This document shows, one piece after another, positions 36,434-45,425 of a DNA stretch of 64,000 nt. Source of the DNA: Methanocella paludicola SANAE (GTDB taxonomy: Archaea > Halobacteriota > Methanocellia > Methanocellales > Methanocellaceae). Location of the stretch: positions 2,023,501-2,087,500 of the forward strand of contig NC_013665.1 in NCBI RefSeq assembly GCF_000011005.1. The letters run 5' to 3'. Position 1 is the stretch's first letter. The number at the start of each line of letters is the position of its first letter. The position numbers and the translations under genes were made by a program. The notes below the pieces were generated by a model. It searched no databases, was not told the DNA's origin, and saw nothing but the letters and a program-made list of their open reading frames with translations.

Positions 36434-36862
36434 ATGATGGCGAATATTTCTCCCTCTGAGGAGCTTGTGGTAAACATCAGGAAGTTATGCGGAGACCCTG
36501 TCGCCGACGATTATGTCAACTTGATTAACCAGGTGAGCCTGCCCCGGTTCTGGGCTTTAAAGCATACCTTCAGGGACTCGACGTCCGTCTTTATAATGGC
36601 CTGCGCGAATAGCAATATGCTTTATAAGGACTTGAGGGAATCGGGCATAAAGCTGGGATTAGGGAGCGTTGAGACGTTCTCCAGGCGAATATACGAGATG
36701 CGCCGGACAGGGCTCATCTACACGGAGTCGATGCATAGCAAAGGGCCCGGAAGGCCGCAGATCAGGCTAAAGTTCAATCCGAACGCATTCAAGGAAATGT
36801 TCAACATGGACCCGGGCACTCTGCTCAAGGGCCAGGCAGAGGAAGATAAAGCAATGATTTAA
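36434..36862 (+). CDS. Winged-helix DNA-binding protein
   Basis: A 142-residue protein. The central part matches a winged helix: FIMACANSNMLYKDLRESG, GLGSVETFSRRIYEMRRTG and then YTESMHSKGPGRPQIRLKF, where the GPGRPQ wing is typical of archaeal regulators. N- and C-termini are short helical extensions. It lies directly downstream of the structured element at 36292 and upstream of the DEAD-box helicase. Target unknown. Confidence 0.75.
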   Translation: MMANISPSEELVVNIRKLCGDPVADDYVNLINQVSLPRFWALKHTFRDSTSVFIMACANSNMLYKDLRESGIKLGLGSVETFSRRIYEMRRTGLIYTESMHSKGPGRPQIRLKFNPNAFKEMFNMDPGTLLKGQAEEDKAMI

Positions 36863-36910
36863 TATCAACAAATTTTTTAAGACCGATATCGGGCTTTTAT
36901 ACGTCGCAAT

Positions 36911-36920
36911 CTATATAAAG
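36911..36920 (+). promoter_or_regulatory. TATA box of the DEAD-box helicase gene
   Basis: CTATATAAAG, a strong archaeal TATA element. It predicts a transcript start near 36942 and hence a leader of about 130 bases before the ATG at 37074. Confidence 0.55.
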
Positions 36921-36941
36921 ATAGGATAACATTGTTGATGC

Positions 36942-37073
36942 AGTACCATCGAAAGGCAACATGTTCATCATGGGCGATATCGCCCACGTTTTTAACGAGC
37001 TTAACACGCTTTAATTCCGGGCCCTACGGGCTTGAAGATCGTTGCCGGATGAAGGCAACGGAGATATTCAGAT
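36942..37073 (+). promoter_or_regulatory. Long structured 5' leader of the DEAD-box helicase mRNA
   Basis: The predicted leader has GGGCGATATCGCCC (a palindrome), GGGCCCTACGGGCT, and GTTGCC-GGATGAA-GGCAAC, a 6-bp hairpin, directly before the GGAG ribosome binding site. DEAD-box genes of some cold-adapted methanogens have long leaders that control cold induction. This one is suggested by sequence, not measured. Confidence 0.4.
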
Positions 37074-38489
37074 ATGACAACGTTTCAAGAATTATCATTA
37101 AGTAATGCGACACTAAAGGCACTGGCGGGCATGGGGTTCGAAGAGGCCACGCCCATACAGGAACAGGCCATACCGGCGGCACTGGCGGGCAAGGACGTCA
37201 TCGGCCAGGCACAGACCGGGACCGGGAAGACCGCCGCTTTCGGCATACCCATGATCGAGAACATCGACGCCGGCTCGGGCGACATCCAGGGCATCGTGAT
37301 CACGCCGACCAGGGAGCTGGCCGTGCAGGTGGCCGAGGAGCTCAACCGCATCGGCGAGTTCCGGGGCATTCACACGCTGCCCATCTATGGCGGCCAGGAC
37401 ATCAAGAGGCAGATCAACGGTTTAAAAAGAAGGCCTCAGATCATCGTCGGCACGCCGGGAAGGCTGGTCGACCACATGATGCGCCGCAAGACCATCTCGC
37501 TCAAGAACATCCGGACGGTCGTTCTGGATGAAGCGGACGAGATGCTGGACATGGGCTTCATCGAGGACATCGAGGAAATTTTGAAAAGGACCCCGGAAGG
37601 CCGGCAGACGCTGCTCTTTTCGGCCACCATACCGGCCCCCATCCGTAAGCTGGCCGAGCGGTTCATGAAGGACCCGCAGACCATCGGCATCAAGTCGAAG
37701 TCGATGACGGTCTCCGGCACGGAGCAGGCTTATTATGAGGTGCCCGAGAAGCACAAGTTCGAGGTGCTATGCCGCCTTCTTGACGTGCAGCTTCCGGCCC
37801 TCGCCATCGTCTTCGTGCGCACGAAGCGGCGCGTTGATGAGCTTACAAAGGCGCTTGGGGAGCGCGGCTACCCCGCAGAGGGCATACACGGGGACCTGGC
37901 GCAATCTAAGCGGGACAGCGTCATGCGGGGCTTCAAGGAAGGCACGACCGAGGTGCTTGTGGCCACGGATGTCGCCGCGAGAGGCCTGGATATCAGCGGC
38001 GTGACCCACGTCTATAACTTAGATATCCCGCAGGACCCGGACAGCTACGTCCACCGTATCGGCCGCACCGGCCGGGCGGGCAAGAAGGGCACGGCCATCA
38101 CGTTCGTTACCCCGCGTGAGATGGGGCTTTTACGGTTCATCGAAAAGATCACCCGCCACTCGATCGAACGGAGGCCCATTCCGTCTGCGGCCGAGGCCTT
38201 TGAGGGCAAGCAGCAGGCTTTAGTGGAGAGCCTGCTCAGCGTGGCCGGCGGGAGCGACATATCGAAGTACAGGGGCGTTGCCCAGGACCTGCTGGACATG
38301 AACGATTCCGTTACGCTGCTTTCGGCGGCCCTGAAGATGCTGAGCAAGGAACGTGACAATGTTCCGGAGACCGTGGAGCTGACTGAGGATAGGCCCATGC
38401 GACCGCGGAATGAGCGCAGGCGTGAAAGTACCGGCCGCCGGGATTCCGGCCAGCGGGACTACGAGTTCCGTAAGCGGCGCTCTCGATAA
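37074..38489 (+). CDS. DEAD-box RNA helicase
   Basis: ATP-dependent RNA helicase of 471 residues. Q motif TPIQEQAIP, motif I AQTGTGKT, motif II DEAD, motif III SAT, and motif [10 protein letters not shown] are present. A C-terminal extension of about 90 residues ends in an arginine-rich tail ([14 protein letters not shown]), which probably binds RNA. DeaD/CsdA-like. It probably remodels RNA structure or ribosome precursors at low temperature. A long hairpin follows its stop. Confidence 0.95.
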   Translation: MTTFQELSLSNATLKALAGMGFEEATPIQEQAIPAALAGKDVIGQAQTGTGKTAAFGIPMIENIDAGSGDIQGIVITPTRELAVQVAEELNRIGEFRGIHTLPIYGGQDIKRQINGLKRRPQIIVGTPGRLVDHMMRRKTISLKNIRTVVLDEADEMLDMGFIEDIEEILKRTPEGRQTLLFSATIPAPIRKLAERFMKDPQTIGIKSKSMTVSGTEQAYYEVPEKHKFEVLCRLLDVQLPALAIVFVRTKRRVDELTKALGERGYPAEGIHGDLAQSKRDSVMRGFKEGTTEVLVATDVAARGLDISGVTHVYNLDIPQDPDSYVHRIGRTGRAGKKGTAITFVTPREMGLLRFIEKITRHSIERRPIPSAAEAFEGKQQALVESLLSVAGGSDISKYRGVAQDLLDMNDSVTLLSAALKMLSKERDNVPETVELTEDRPMRPRNERRRESTGRRDSGQRDYEFRKRRSR

Positions 38490-38514
38490 GTCCATTGAGT
38501 CTTTACAATGCCGT

Positions 38515-38582
38515 GTTAGCGCTGTTCGTTGATTTGTCCGGTTTCGTGTCTGAAACCAAACAAATCAGCGAAAGGCGCTAAC
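38515..38582. ncRNA. Very regular 68-base hairpin after the helicase gene
   Basis: The arms pair in three blocks: GTTAGCGC/GCGCTAAC (8 bp), TTCGTTGATTTGT/ACAAATCAGCGAA (13 bp with one T-G pair), and GGTTTC/GAAACC (6 bp). They are separated by two symmetric 2x2 internal loops, with a 6-base tip GTGTCT. No T tract follows, so it is not a plain terminator. It could be a small RNA, a processing signal, or a palindromic mobile remnant. Confidence 0.45.
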
Positions 38583-38608
38583 CGTGGTAGTTTATAGGTA
38601 ACACTGAT

Positions 38609-39613
38609 TTATGGAAATTTTAAAAGTTTTAATGTATGAAGTGCCTCATAAGTGACCCATCTGCTTGGACGCCCGGTTCTGTCGACGCGCATAATATAGC
38701 GGCTCCCATAACGGTCCTCATTGAGCCACCGGCCCTGTGCGTCCTGCTTTTCGAGGACGGCATCGATGGCATCCTGCATCCTCTCATCCCGGTACCCGAG
38801 CCGGGCAAGGATGCCCAGGACTTCGAGCGCGTCGGTGCTCCACATGCGAGGGAAACTAAATTTAAGCCATCCGGGCATTGTCACCTTCTCAGGATCATGG
38901 CTGCTTTTGTAAATACGATGTTTAAGCAGATACTCGGCGCCCGCCTCGATGGTGGCTTTAACGGGCTTAGAGCGCTTACGGGGAGGTATCTCGGCCAGCG
39001 CCTTCAATGCCTTGACAACGCCGTAGTGACAGGTGTGGCGCCCCCAGCAAGCCTCATGCTTACCATATGGCCATCCAGAGGGCGAGCCATCGCCGTCGTC
39101 GAAACGCTGGTACTGAGTGATCCACTCGATGCTCCGCTGCACGCGAGGGTCGTCCAGGTAGCCGAAACGGATGAGGCACCAGGCCATGTTGCCGGTGAGG
39201 CAGGGCAGGAGACCGTCACGGTAAGCAGCGCCCCGAAAACGCCGATATGAAAAGCCCCCGCTTTCCCGGTCCTGAGAATAGTCGAGGATATACTCGCAGG
39301 CCTTTTTTATGCGCGGGTCGCTGCCGTCAGCCCCGAGATGGGCCAGCAGGATGAGCGTCCACACGGTACCTTTGTATTTCGAGCGCACGTAGAAGTCCTC
39401 GGGCATTCCCCAATACCCGGCGGCCTCCTGTTTTGCCAGTATGGACGGTATGAGCCCGTTCATCATCAAAGATCTCTTAGCGGATACGACTTCAGGGTCG
39501 TTCACGGGCTTTTGGAGAAGGCCCGTCAGCGTAAAATAACGGACAGAAGGATTATCCTCTTCAAGAAGCCAGTCGATCGGGTATCCGTTTAGCGCGGCCG
39601 TCCAGTCGCCCAT
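38609..39613 (-). CDS. Terpenoid-cyclase/prenyltransferase-fold protein
   Basis: A 334-residue protein with the alpha/alpha-toroid pattern: SGGFSYRRFRGA, FDDGDGSPSGWPYGKHEACWGRHTCHYGVVKAL, and EKQDAQGRWLNEDRYG. The first 60 residues carry DWLLEEDNPSVRYFTL, common in proteins that databases sometimes mislabel NifH. The fold suggests binding of prenyl or steroid-like ligands, but the DxDD catalytic motif of squalene cyclases is absent. Function unknown. Head of the minus-strand series 38.6-42 kb. Confidence 0.7.
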   Translation of the reverse strand: MGDWTAALNGYPIDWLLEEDNPSVRYFTLTGLLQKPVNDPEVVSAKRSLMMNGLIPSILAKQEAAGYWGMPEDFYVRSKYKGTVWTLILLAHLGADGSDPRIKKACEYILDYSQDRESGGFSYRRFRGAAYRDGLLPCLTGNMAWCLIRFGYLDDPRVQRSIEWITQYQRFDDGDGSPSGWPYGKHEACWGRHTCHYGVVKALKALAEIPPRKRSKPVKATIEAGAEYLLKHRIYKSSHDPEKVTMPGWLKFSFPRMWSTDALEVLGILARLGYRDERMQDAIDAVLEKQDAQGRWLNEDRYGSRYIMRVDRTGRPSRWVTYEALHTLKLLKFP

Positions 39614-39632
39614 ATAAAAGATGGATATCGCT

Positions 39633-42002
39633 CTAGCTTTTTATAGTCGCCGCCGCCTGCACAGGTACATTTTGAGGCTCAAAGCGAAAGGCGCTCAGGT
39701 TCTTATTGAGGGATATAGCCTTACGATAGAGCCGCTCTTTCTCATCCGCATTATCCGCCATCATCGCCTTCATCAGGTAGGATTCGGCATCGTTAGGGCA
39801 GAGCCGGATGGCCTCTTCTATCTCATTTCGGGCACGATCTCGCCGGCAATTAAAGTACAGGCTCATTGCCAGCGCACGCCTCACTTCAAACTTACTGCTA
39901 TCGATCGAAAATGCCTTTTGCGCATATTCCAGCGCCTTTTCATAATGGCCTTTCCCGTCTCCGCCACTCATCTCGAGGGAACGCCCGAGCATCGCGTGAG
40001 CCTCCGCCGCCCCTGCCAGGAAAAGCGGCTCATCGGGGCACTTTTCAAGCAGGGACTCGAAACCGGAGATCGCTTTTGCATAGCCGTCAGGCGTAAAGAG
40101 CAAGTAATGTCGCCGTATGTCCATATGGTCGATGGCCTTGAGGGCGTCGGAGAGCGTCTTCATTTGCTGGTCGAACTTCTTATCAGGAACTTTCTTTTTA
40201 CCATGGAGCTCTTCAAGGGACGACATCTGCCGAAGCGCGTCCTCGCGGAGCATTTCGACGGATACTTCATCCCTCACGTCGTACTCGAGCTTTTCCACGT
40301 GGCCGACCACGTTCCCCTGGACAGCAAGGCCGATGGGGAACATGACGAGGAACTGCAGGGCGAGAGGCAGGAAATAGGGCAGGTCGTAGGTGCCGGCCCA
40401 CACCTGCAGCGTATAGACCACGATGCCGGCGCCCGTCGTGATGGCCATGTACATGAGGTTCCGGTATAGCATGACCCGGTCCCTGAACAGCAGGTCAAAG
40501 AAGCGGACCTGCTGGAGCACGATCTCGTGGGAGCTGAGCTTCGCGGGCGCGGACGGGCGCACGGCGCCGCGTATATCCTTCCCGTTAATGAGATGGAAGA
40601 ACAGCACGTTCATGTGCTCCGAAACGTGGGCTTTTTTGTAGCCCCGGCGCGTGATGTGGAACATTGACAGCAGCCAGTGGGACAGCCGGTCGAGCTTCCT
40701 GGATACGGGCTCCCGCATCGGGTTCACGATGCCGCTGAACACGTTCGTGACGATCACTTTCTGGAAATCGATGAGATAGATCAGCTTGTCCACGAGCGCG
40801 ATGAGTAGCGATAATAGTGAGATCTCCGCGATAGTGAGCGCGGCCGGCGGCGCGTTAAAGTCGCCCTTAAAATTACCCTCCGCAGTATTTCTCCGCCTGT
40901 CGACCGTGACCTTCGTGTTGTTCTCCGAGACGTTAAAGCCAAATCCGCCGTTATAGCCGGCACTGTTTTCGATGAGCACGACGTTGTTCGAGTTATTGAT
41001 AAATACGCCGTCGTACATGTTATAGGACGCTTCAACCCCGTGGATCGTAGAGTCCCTGGTCCCGTTCACATAGACGCCCCAGGCGTTCCAGCTCGAAGAC
41101 ATGTTTTTGATCGAGACGACCCGGGAGCCCTCGATGACAAGGCCGTGGCCCCTGTTGTCGTCAAGCCTCGTTTCGCTGGCCAGGCAGGTCGAGGCGTTCA
41201 GCAGGATCAGGCCCTCGCCGTTATTCGAGATGCGGTTATCCGTGAGCATGCACGGCCCTTCGCCACCGATCAGCATGCCATATAGCGCATTATTAGTAAT
41301 CGTGTTGCCCGATATCATGGTAATGCCGGACCAGCTGGCATCTATGCCCATCTGGTTATGGTCGATGGTATTGTTCGTGACGACGGCGCCCGACTCGCCT
41401 ATCCGGATGCCGCAGAAGCCGGACGTGATGGTATTATTCGTAACGCTGCAGCTGTCGCCTTCGACTACGACGCCATAATAATTATCCGTAAGCTCGTTAA
41501 AAACGAGCGAGTTGCCTTCCGAGCCCAGCCAGAGGCCTTTTGAGCGAACATCGGGGCCGTTGAACCCGCAGTGGCTGAGGCTTGAATTTTTCATGGCGAG
41601 CCGCCCGCCGGCCTGTATCCGGAAGAGGTATGGTGAAGCCCCCTCGCGAGATGTAATGGTGCAGTTCTCGATCAGGAGAGTGCCGCCGTCAAGGACATCG
41701 ATCCTATACTGGCCGTCGGCCGAGCAATTAAAGAGCAGCGTATAATTCTTCATCGATAGAACCTGGCCCCTTTCAACGATCAGATCGCTATCGCGTATCT
41801 CCCACCCGTCATTGAGGTACGCGGTAGGGGCACGCGTCGATGACCCGATGGAGACATTTTCCAGGAAGGGGATGCTGACGGGTAACGCTTGCGGCCCCAG
41901 GAAGGGCATATCGATCACGATCTTACCCGCAGCGGGCGTCGACAGCAATATGATAAGGCAGGCGAACGCTAGTAAAATGAAGCCATGACGAAGGGTACGC
42001 AT
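39633..42002 (-). CDS. Beta-helix surface protein fused to membrane spans and TPR repeats
   Basis: A 789-residue protein with three parts. Residues 1-25 are a signal/anchor segment. About residues 80-390 are a right-handed parallel beta-helix of NosD type (NNTITSGFCGIRIGESGAVVTNN and similar turns), presumably outside the cell. A membrane region near residues 395-415 is followed by a long cytoplasmic stretch, and two spans near 520-570 (YMAITTGAGIVVYTL, FLPLALQFLVMFPIGL). The last 160 residues are TPR-like (YEKALEYAQKAFSIDSSKFEVRRALAMSLY). The combination suggests a sensor or scaffold linking an outer binding domain to inner partners. No family covers the full length. Confidence 0.65.
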   Translation of the reverse strand: MRTLRHGFILLAFACLIILLSTPAAGKIVIDMPFLGPQALPVSIPFLENVSIGSSTRAPTAYLNDGWEIRDSDLIVERGQVLSMKNYTLLFNCSADGQYRIDVLDGGTLLIENCTITSREGASPYLFRIQAGGRLAMKNSSLSHCGFNGPDVRSKGLWLGSEGNSLVFNELTDNYYGVVVEGDSCSVTNNTITSGFCGIRIGESGAVVTNNTIDHNQMGIDASWSGITMISGNTITNNALYGMLIGGEGPCMLTDNRISNNGEGLILLNASTCLASETRLDDNRGHGLVIEGSRVVSIKNMSSSWNAWGVYVNGTRDSTIHGVEASYNMYDGVFINNSNNVVLIENSAGYNGGFGFNVSENNTKVTVDRRRNTAEGNFKGDFNAPPAALTIAEISLLSLLIALVDKLIYLIDFQKVIVTNVFSGIVNPMREPVSRKLDRLSHWLLSMFHITRRGYKKAHVSEHMNVLFFHLINGKDIRGAVRPSAPAKLSSHEIVLQQVRFFDLLFRDRVMLYRNLMYMAITTGAGIVVYTLQVWAGTYDLPYFLPLALQFLVMFPIGLAVQGNVVGHVEKLEYDVRDEVSVEMLREDALRQMSSLEELHGKKKVPDKKFDQQMKTLSDALKAIDHMDIRRHYLLFTPDGYAKAISGFESLLEKCPDEPLFLAGAAEAHAMLGRSLEMSGGDGKGHYEKALEYAQKAFSIDSSKFEVRRALAMSLYFNCRRDRARNEIEEAIRLCPNDAESYLMKAMMADNADEKERLYRKAISLNKNLSAFRFEPQNVPVQAAATIKS

Positions 42003-42050
42003 GGGAAATAATTCCTGCCTTTTTTAGTATTTCTCATTACTCATGAAACA

Positions 42051-42170
42051 TTATAAATGTTGTAGTCGGCGAAGGGATAACACGGCGCCAAGCAGTAATA
42101 TGGCACCCGCAATGGCCAGCGCGATAGACACGCGGTCGACGGCGCCCATCGGGAGGAACTGCAGGCCCAT
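42051..42170 (-). CDS. Possible 39-aa small membrane protein
   Basis: An open frame starting MGLQFLPMGAVDRVS at an ATG at 42170, with one hydrophobic segment IALAIAGAILLLGAVLSL and a basic tail RRLQHL. GC-rich codon use resembles neighbours. No clear ribosome binding site is seen. It lies between DUF123 and the beta-helix gene on the same strand. Could be a real microprotein or a chance frame. Confidence 0.35.
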   Translation of the reverse strand: MGLQFLPMGAVDRVSIALAIAGAILLLGAVLSLRRLQHL

Positions 42171-42210
42171 AGTAAAAATAGCTTATGAAATTACTGATAG
42201 ATAATCGTTA

Positions 42211-42621
42211 TCAGGCTACGTGATGCGCCCCGTGCACGGCTTTTTTCATCTTTTCGAGGTCTTCCGCATAGTGAAGATGCGTGGGGCACCGGCAGTCGCT
42301 GCACCCGAACCGGGGTACGCGGGCCATGAGCTGGTCGATGGAGCCGGCGACGCTGCACTCGGGCCGGGGCGAGGTGACCACGTCCAGGACTTCCACATGG
42401 GGCAATAAGTAATCAATATGCCATTGCTTTGTGCGATTCCTGCCCGAGGCCACGGCTTTATGCCTCTTCACCCGGACAAAGCCCCCGCTTCCCAGAGCAG
42501 AGCCCGTATAGGCGTAGTAGCCTTCGTTAAAATACAACTCGCCGAGCGCCCCGACCTTCAGGCGCATCGGCTCCTTAAGGAACATGATAAGCGTATACGT
42601 GCCTTTGCCAAGATCCTCCAC
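42211..42621 (-). CDS. GIY-YIG nuclease-like protein (DUF123)
   Basis: A 136-residue archaeal DUF123/COG1833 protein. The YTLIMFLKE start and GYYAYTGSALG form the GIY-YIG core. Further features are RHKAVASGRNRTKQWHIDYLL and a C-terminal cluster FGCSDCRCPTHLHY that may bind zinc. Family members are thought to act on DNA, but the activity is not established. Close to archaemetzincin on the same strand. Confidence 0.9.
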   Translation of the reverse strand: MEDLGKGTYTLIMFLKEPMRLKVGALGELYFNEGYYAYTGSALGSGGFVRVKRHKAVASGRNRTKQWHIDYLLPHVEVLDVVTSPRPECSVAGSIDQLMARVPRFGCSDCRCPTHLHYAEDLEKMKKAVHGAHHVA

Positions 42622-42633
42622 GAAAATCCCTAA

Positions 42634-43131
42634 CTACAATAGGGGCCGGGGCTCAATTACCTTGCGGTTAAAGATCGCGCGGCATCTCCCGCACAGCGCC
42701 GCGGGCTTCCGCTCGGCGTCATCGATGGAGCTGGAAAAGCGCATGACACAGTCGTCTTTACAGTGGTCCAGCCCCAGCACGTGGCCTGCCTCGTGCACGC
42801 ACTCCTTGGCCACCATCTCCGCCGAGTCGAGGCGGAACGTGGATACGACGCCCGCGAGATGGTACATGGCCAGGCCCATGACGAAGGTCAGGTGGTCGTA
42901 GTAGATGTCGCCGTCCACCACCCAGATGGCATGCTCCGAGGACATGTTCCTTATCAGGTAATCCAAAAGTAGCTGCGCATCATACTGGTAATGCTTGATA
43001 TTGTATGCGCCCTCGTATAGGTCCAGCACGCCCCTGTCGGCGGTGGAAACGCCGTAAACCTCGTTGAGCTTTCTCGCCACGATGTGCTTGAACTCGGCGG
43101 CGTCAGCCGTATAGAACAGGTCGAATCGCAT
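42634..43131 (-). CDS. amzA: Archaemetzincin zinc protease
   Basis: A 165-residue archaemetzincin from the ATG at 43131; the longer frame adds an unlikely N-terminus. The signature HEAGHVLGLDHCKDDC gives zinc ligands H113, H117 and H123 with catalytic E114, and structural zinc ligands C124, C128, C147 and C150. Family enzymes have aminopeptidase-type activity of unclear cellular role. Cytoplasmic. It precedes DUF123 by 12 bases, so the two are co-transcribed. Confidence 0.95.
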   Translation of the reverse strand: MRFDLFYTADAAEFKHIVARKLNEVYGVSTADRGVLDLYEGAYNIKHYQYDAQLLLDYLIRNMSSEHAIWVVDGDIYYDHLTFVMGLAMYHLAGVVSTFRLDSAEMVAKECVHEAGHVLGLDHCKDDCVMRFSSSIDDAERKPAALCGRCRAIFNRKVIEPRPLL

Positions 43132-43233
43132 CCCTACCCCAGCATGGAGAGGTACGTGAGGCGAAATAATATAATTATACTTATATTTTATTTGGAAAAA
43201 CGGACACGGCATGCGGTAAAATCGATTAAAAAT

Positions 43234-43303
43234 TGGTCAGGAAGCGGGCACTTTCGACAGGCTATGGCGCCAGAGCCGTAGTCGCTGCACGCTATCCTGG
43301 CCA
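43234..43303. ncRNA. Candidate structured RNA hairpin
   Basis: A 70-base element with nested pairs: TGGTCAGGA/TCCTGGCCA (9 bp, one G-T), AGCG/CGCT, CGAC/GTCG, GGCT/AGCC and TG/CA around a GCGC tip, with short asymmetric internal loops. It sits in the 510-base spacer 43132-43641, which is otherwise AT-rich and holds only a perfect 16-base palindrome ATTAATTTAAATTAAT near 43515. No reading frame is credible. Direction unknown. Confidence 0.4.
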
Positions 43304-43641
43304 AATACGAATTGCCCCCTGAACTTGGATAATAGATATTTTGCATCCGATGGCATGGCTTTGGCTCGGATATTAAAAAGTCTTTTTTTGCCCTATATAT
43401 AGCTAATTAAAGGCGTTTTTTTGCAATTATCAAATTTATTTAGGTGAGCCCGATTGGATACCCTTCCTTGAGGTATGTGAATGTAATAATTTCGCAATGT
43501 AATTTCATTAATATAATTAATTTAAATTAATCATCTTTCAAGCATGTACATATAAATTAAATAAAAGCCTGCATCCGTTTAATTTTACCAGGTTTCGGCT
43601 ATAATGAATTATTACCCATAAAATTGTTAACGGATTTTTCA

Positions 43642-44238
43642 TTATTTAAACCCGTATTTCCCCACGAGCGGCACGAAGGCGACGCCGCCCTTTGTAGAGG
43701 TATGCACCTTACCATCGGCCTTCTCAACGAGGTAAAGATCCTGGTAATATTGCCCGACCGGTATGACCATCCTGCCGCCATCCTTCAGTTCGTCGACCAG
43801 CGGCTGCGGTATCGCGGGCGCTGCGGCGGCGACGCTGATGCGGTCATAGGGCGCATGTTCCGGGAGCCCCTGGCTGCCGTCGCCCACGACAACATCGATA
43901 TTGATAAAACCTAGATCCCGGTATATTTCACGGGCCCTCATCGCCAGGGACGGCAAACGCTCGACAGTATAGACCATACCGTGACCAGCCAATACGGACA
44001 TGATGGCCGCATGGTATCCCCACCCCGTGCCCACCTCAAGGACACTGTCGCCATCACGGACGTCGAGCACGTCGCACATAATGGCGACCATACTCGGGGC
44101 AGAAATAGTCTGGCCCTCGCCGATAGGCAGGGGCACATCCACATAGGCGTTCTCCCGGACATTATCGGGAACAAAAAGATGACGGGGCACCCGGGACATG
44201 GCCTCAAGTACCCGTTCGCTGATACCCTCGAATCGCAA
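43642..44238 (-). CDS. pcm: Protein-L-isoaspartate O-methyltransferase
   Basis: Repairs damaged L-isoaspartyl residues by SAM-dependent methylation. 198 residues, close to the usual archaeal length. SAM motif VLEVGTGWGYHAAIMS, the start-region motif YVDVPLPIGEGQTISAPSMV, and C-terminal GGVAFVPLVGKYGF are all typical. Immediately downstream of the HVO_0476-type zinc protein (8 bases), so an operon. Confidence 0.95.
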   Translation of the reverse strand: MRFEGISERVLEAMSRVPRHLFVPDNVRENAYVDVPLPIGEGQTISAPSMVAIMCDVLDVRDGDSVLEVGTGWGYHAAIMSVLAGHGMVYTVERLPSLAMRAREIYRDLGFINIDVVVGDGSQGLPEHAPYDRISVAAAAPAIPQPLVDELKDGGRMVIPVGQYYQDLYLVEKADGKVHTSTKGGVAFVPLVGKYGFK

Positions 44239-44246
44239 AAGCCCGA

Positions 44247-44909
44247 TCAGGCTTTCTCTCTGTCTCCGCCACTTCTCTTCTTCGATGCTCTCAGCCCCTC
44301 GCCCACGGCACGCCGCTCCTGCGAGATGATCTTCGAGTAGATACGCCGGACATCCTTGGCCTTTACCGACTTGCCCGTCCGCCTGAAGATGCCGCCGTCC
44401 CGGACCTTGATGGCGCTGACGCGGACCTCGTAGCCTTTTAACTTCATGAGGTCGCCTATGGTGAACTCGTAGTCGCCGTTGATCTTGTAGTCGAGCGACT
44501 GGGTCTCGCCCAGGCGCTGCACGGCGATCTTCACGATAACCTCATCGATGGCCCGGGCCCAGATGGCGCGGACGTCCTTCGCCTTTGCCTGCTCGGAGCG
44601 GCCGCCGGTGTGAAGCTCCAGCGAATGGATGCGAACTCCGCTCACTTCCTCCCCGATATCGATCACGAACTCGTCACCTGCCTTAAGCTCCTCGTCCGCG
44701 TTGACCTCCAGCGACTGCGCCGAGGACTCGCTCCCGCGGCTCACGATGACCTTGAGCGTGATCACTTCTTTCTTCTTCTCATGGGGCAGGCGGTGAATGA
44801 AGCCGCACTGCTCACACTTTAGCAGGTGACTTTTAACGACTGTATGCATGACTTCTTCTTTGGGGCTACACTGGGGGCATGCGGCCTCCACTAATTCCAT
44901 CTTATCCAC
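44247..44909 (-). CDS. Archaeal zinc protein, HVO_0476 type
   Basis: A 220-residue protein. An N-terminal zinc ribbon uses C11-P-Q-C14 and C32-E-Q-C35. Two similar beta domains follow (KAKDVRAIWARAI and KAKDVRRIYSKII are repeated motifs), and the tail is basic. The family is archaeal, of unknown function, and its neighbourhood with pcm recurs as I recall, which I cannot check here. In this window it is the promoter-proximal gene of that pair. Confidence 0.8.
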   Translation of the reverse strand: MDKMELVEAACPQCSPKEEVMHTVVKSHLLKCEQCGFIHRLPHEKKKEVITLKVIVSRGSESSAQSLEVNADEELKAGDEFVIDIGEEVSGVRIHSLELHTGGRSEQAKAKDVRAIWARAIDEVIVKIAVQRLGETQSLDYKINGDYEFTIGDLMKLKGYEVRVSAIKVRDGGIFRRTGKSVKAKDVRRIYSKIISQERRAVGEGLRASKKRSGGDREKA

Positions 44910-44960
44910 AAAAGGACTCTCCGTGTGTTATATCAATGAACAGAGTAGATATAACTGCGT

Positions 44961-45425
44961 ATGCTTATAGAAGTTGTCCATGCGCGCGGACATCCTAACA
45001 TCACCGGGACCCACAGGAGCACGCTCGAGGTGACGCGGGACAGGACTATAACAAAAGCCGCTGATTGTATTATCGCAGTAGGTGCGGATAAGGGCTCGGC
45101 CTCATTGAGCGGGCCTTTTAAGAGTGCGGCTGCGAGGGACGATGCTTTTATATCGTGTACCATCGAGGCAGGAGGCTTCCGGGATACGGTGACTGGCTGG
45201 GGCTCCCGAGAATTTACTTTTACGGTAGAGGACAGCATGGTCTTCCGCGTCAGCAACTACGTCTGCGGCCGGACCGTCATGATACATGCGGATAAGCCTG
45301 CAGCACGGCTCGACCGGCGCCTTATCGAAGCGCTGGCCGAAGGAAATAAGGCCACAGTAGAGCTAACAGTAGAGCAAAGAGAAAGGCCGAAGCCCACGTT
45401 CGACTTATTATTCCAGGAGAAATGA
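44961..45425 (+). CDS. DUF371 family archaeal protein
   Basis: A 154-residue DUF371 protein, MLIEVVHARGHPNITGTHRSTLEVTRD with ADCIIAVGADKG, all hallmark sequences of this archaeal family. Function unknown; the fold is probably beta-rich. Its stop overlaps the next start by 4 bases, so the two are an operon. Confidence 0.92.
   Translation: MLIEVVHARGHPNITGTHRSTLEVTRDRTITKAADCIIAVGADKGSASLSGPFKSAAARDDAFISCTIEAGGFRDTVTGWGSREFTFTVEDSMVFRVSNYVCGRTVMIHADKPAARLDRRLIEALAEGNKATVELTVEQRERPKPTFDLLFQEK

Noticed and set aside
43500-43530. AT-rich palindrome ATTAATTTAAATTAAT as a possible replication origin
   Set aside because: No Cdc6/Orc1 gene and no repeated origin boxes lie nearby. A single palindrome in AT-rich DNA is weak evidence.
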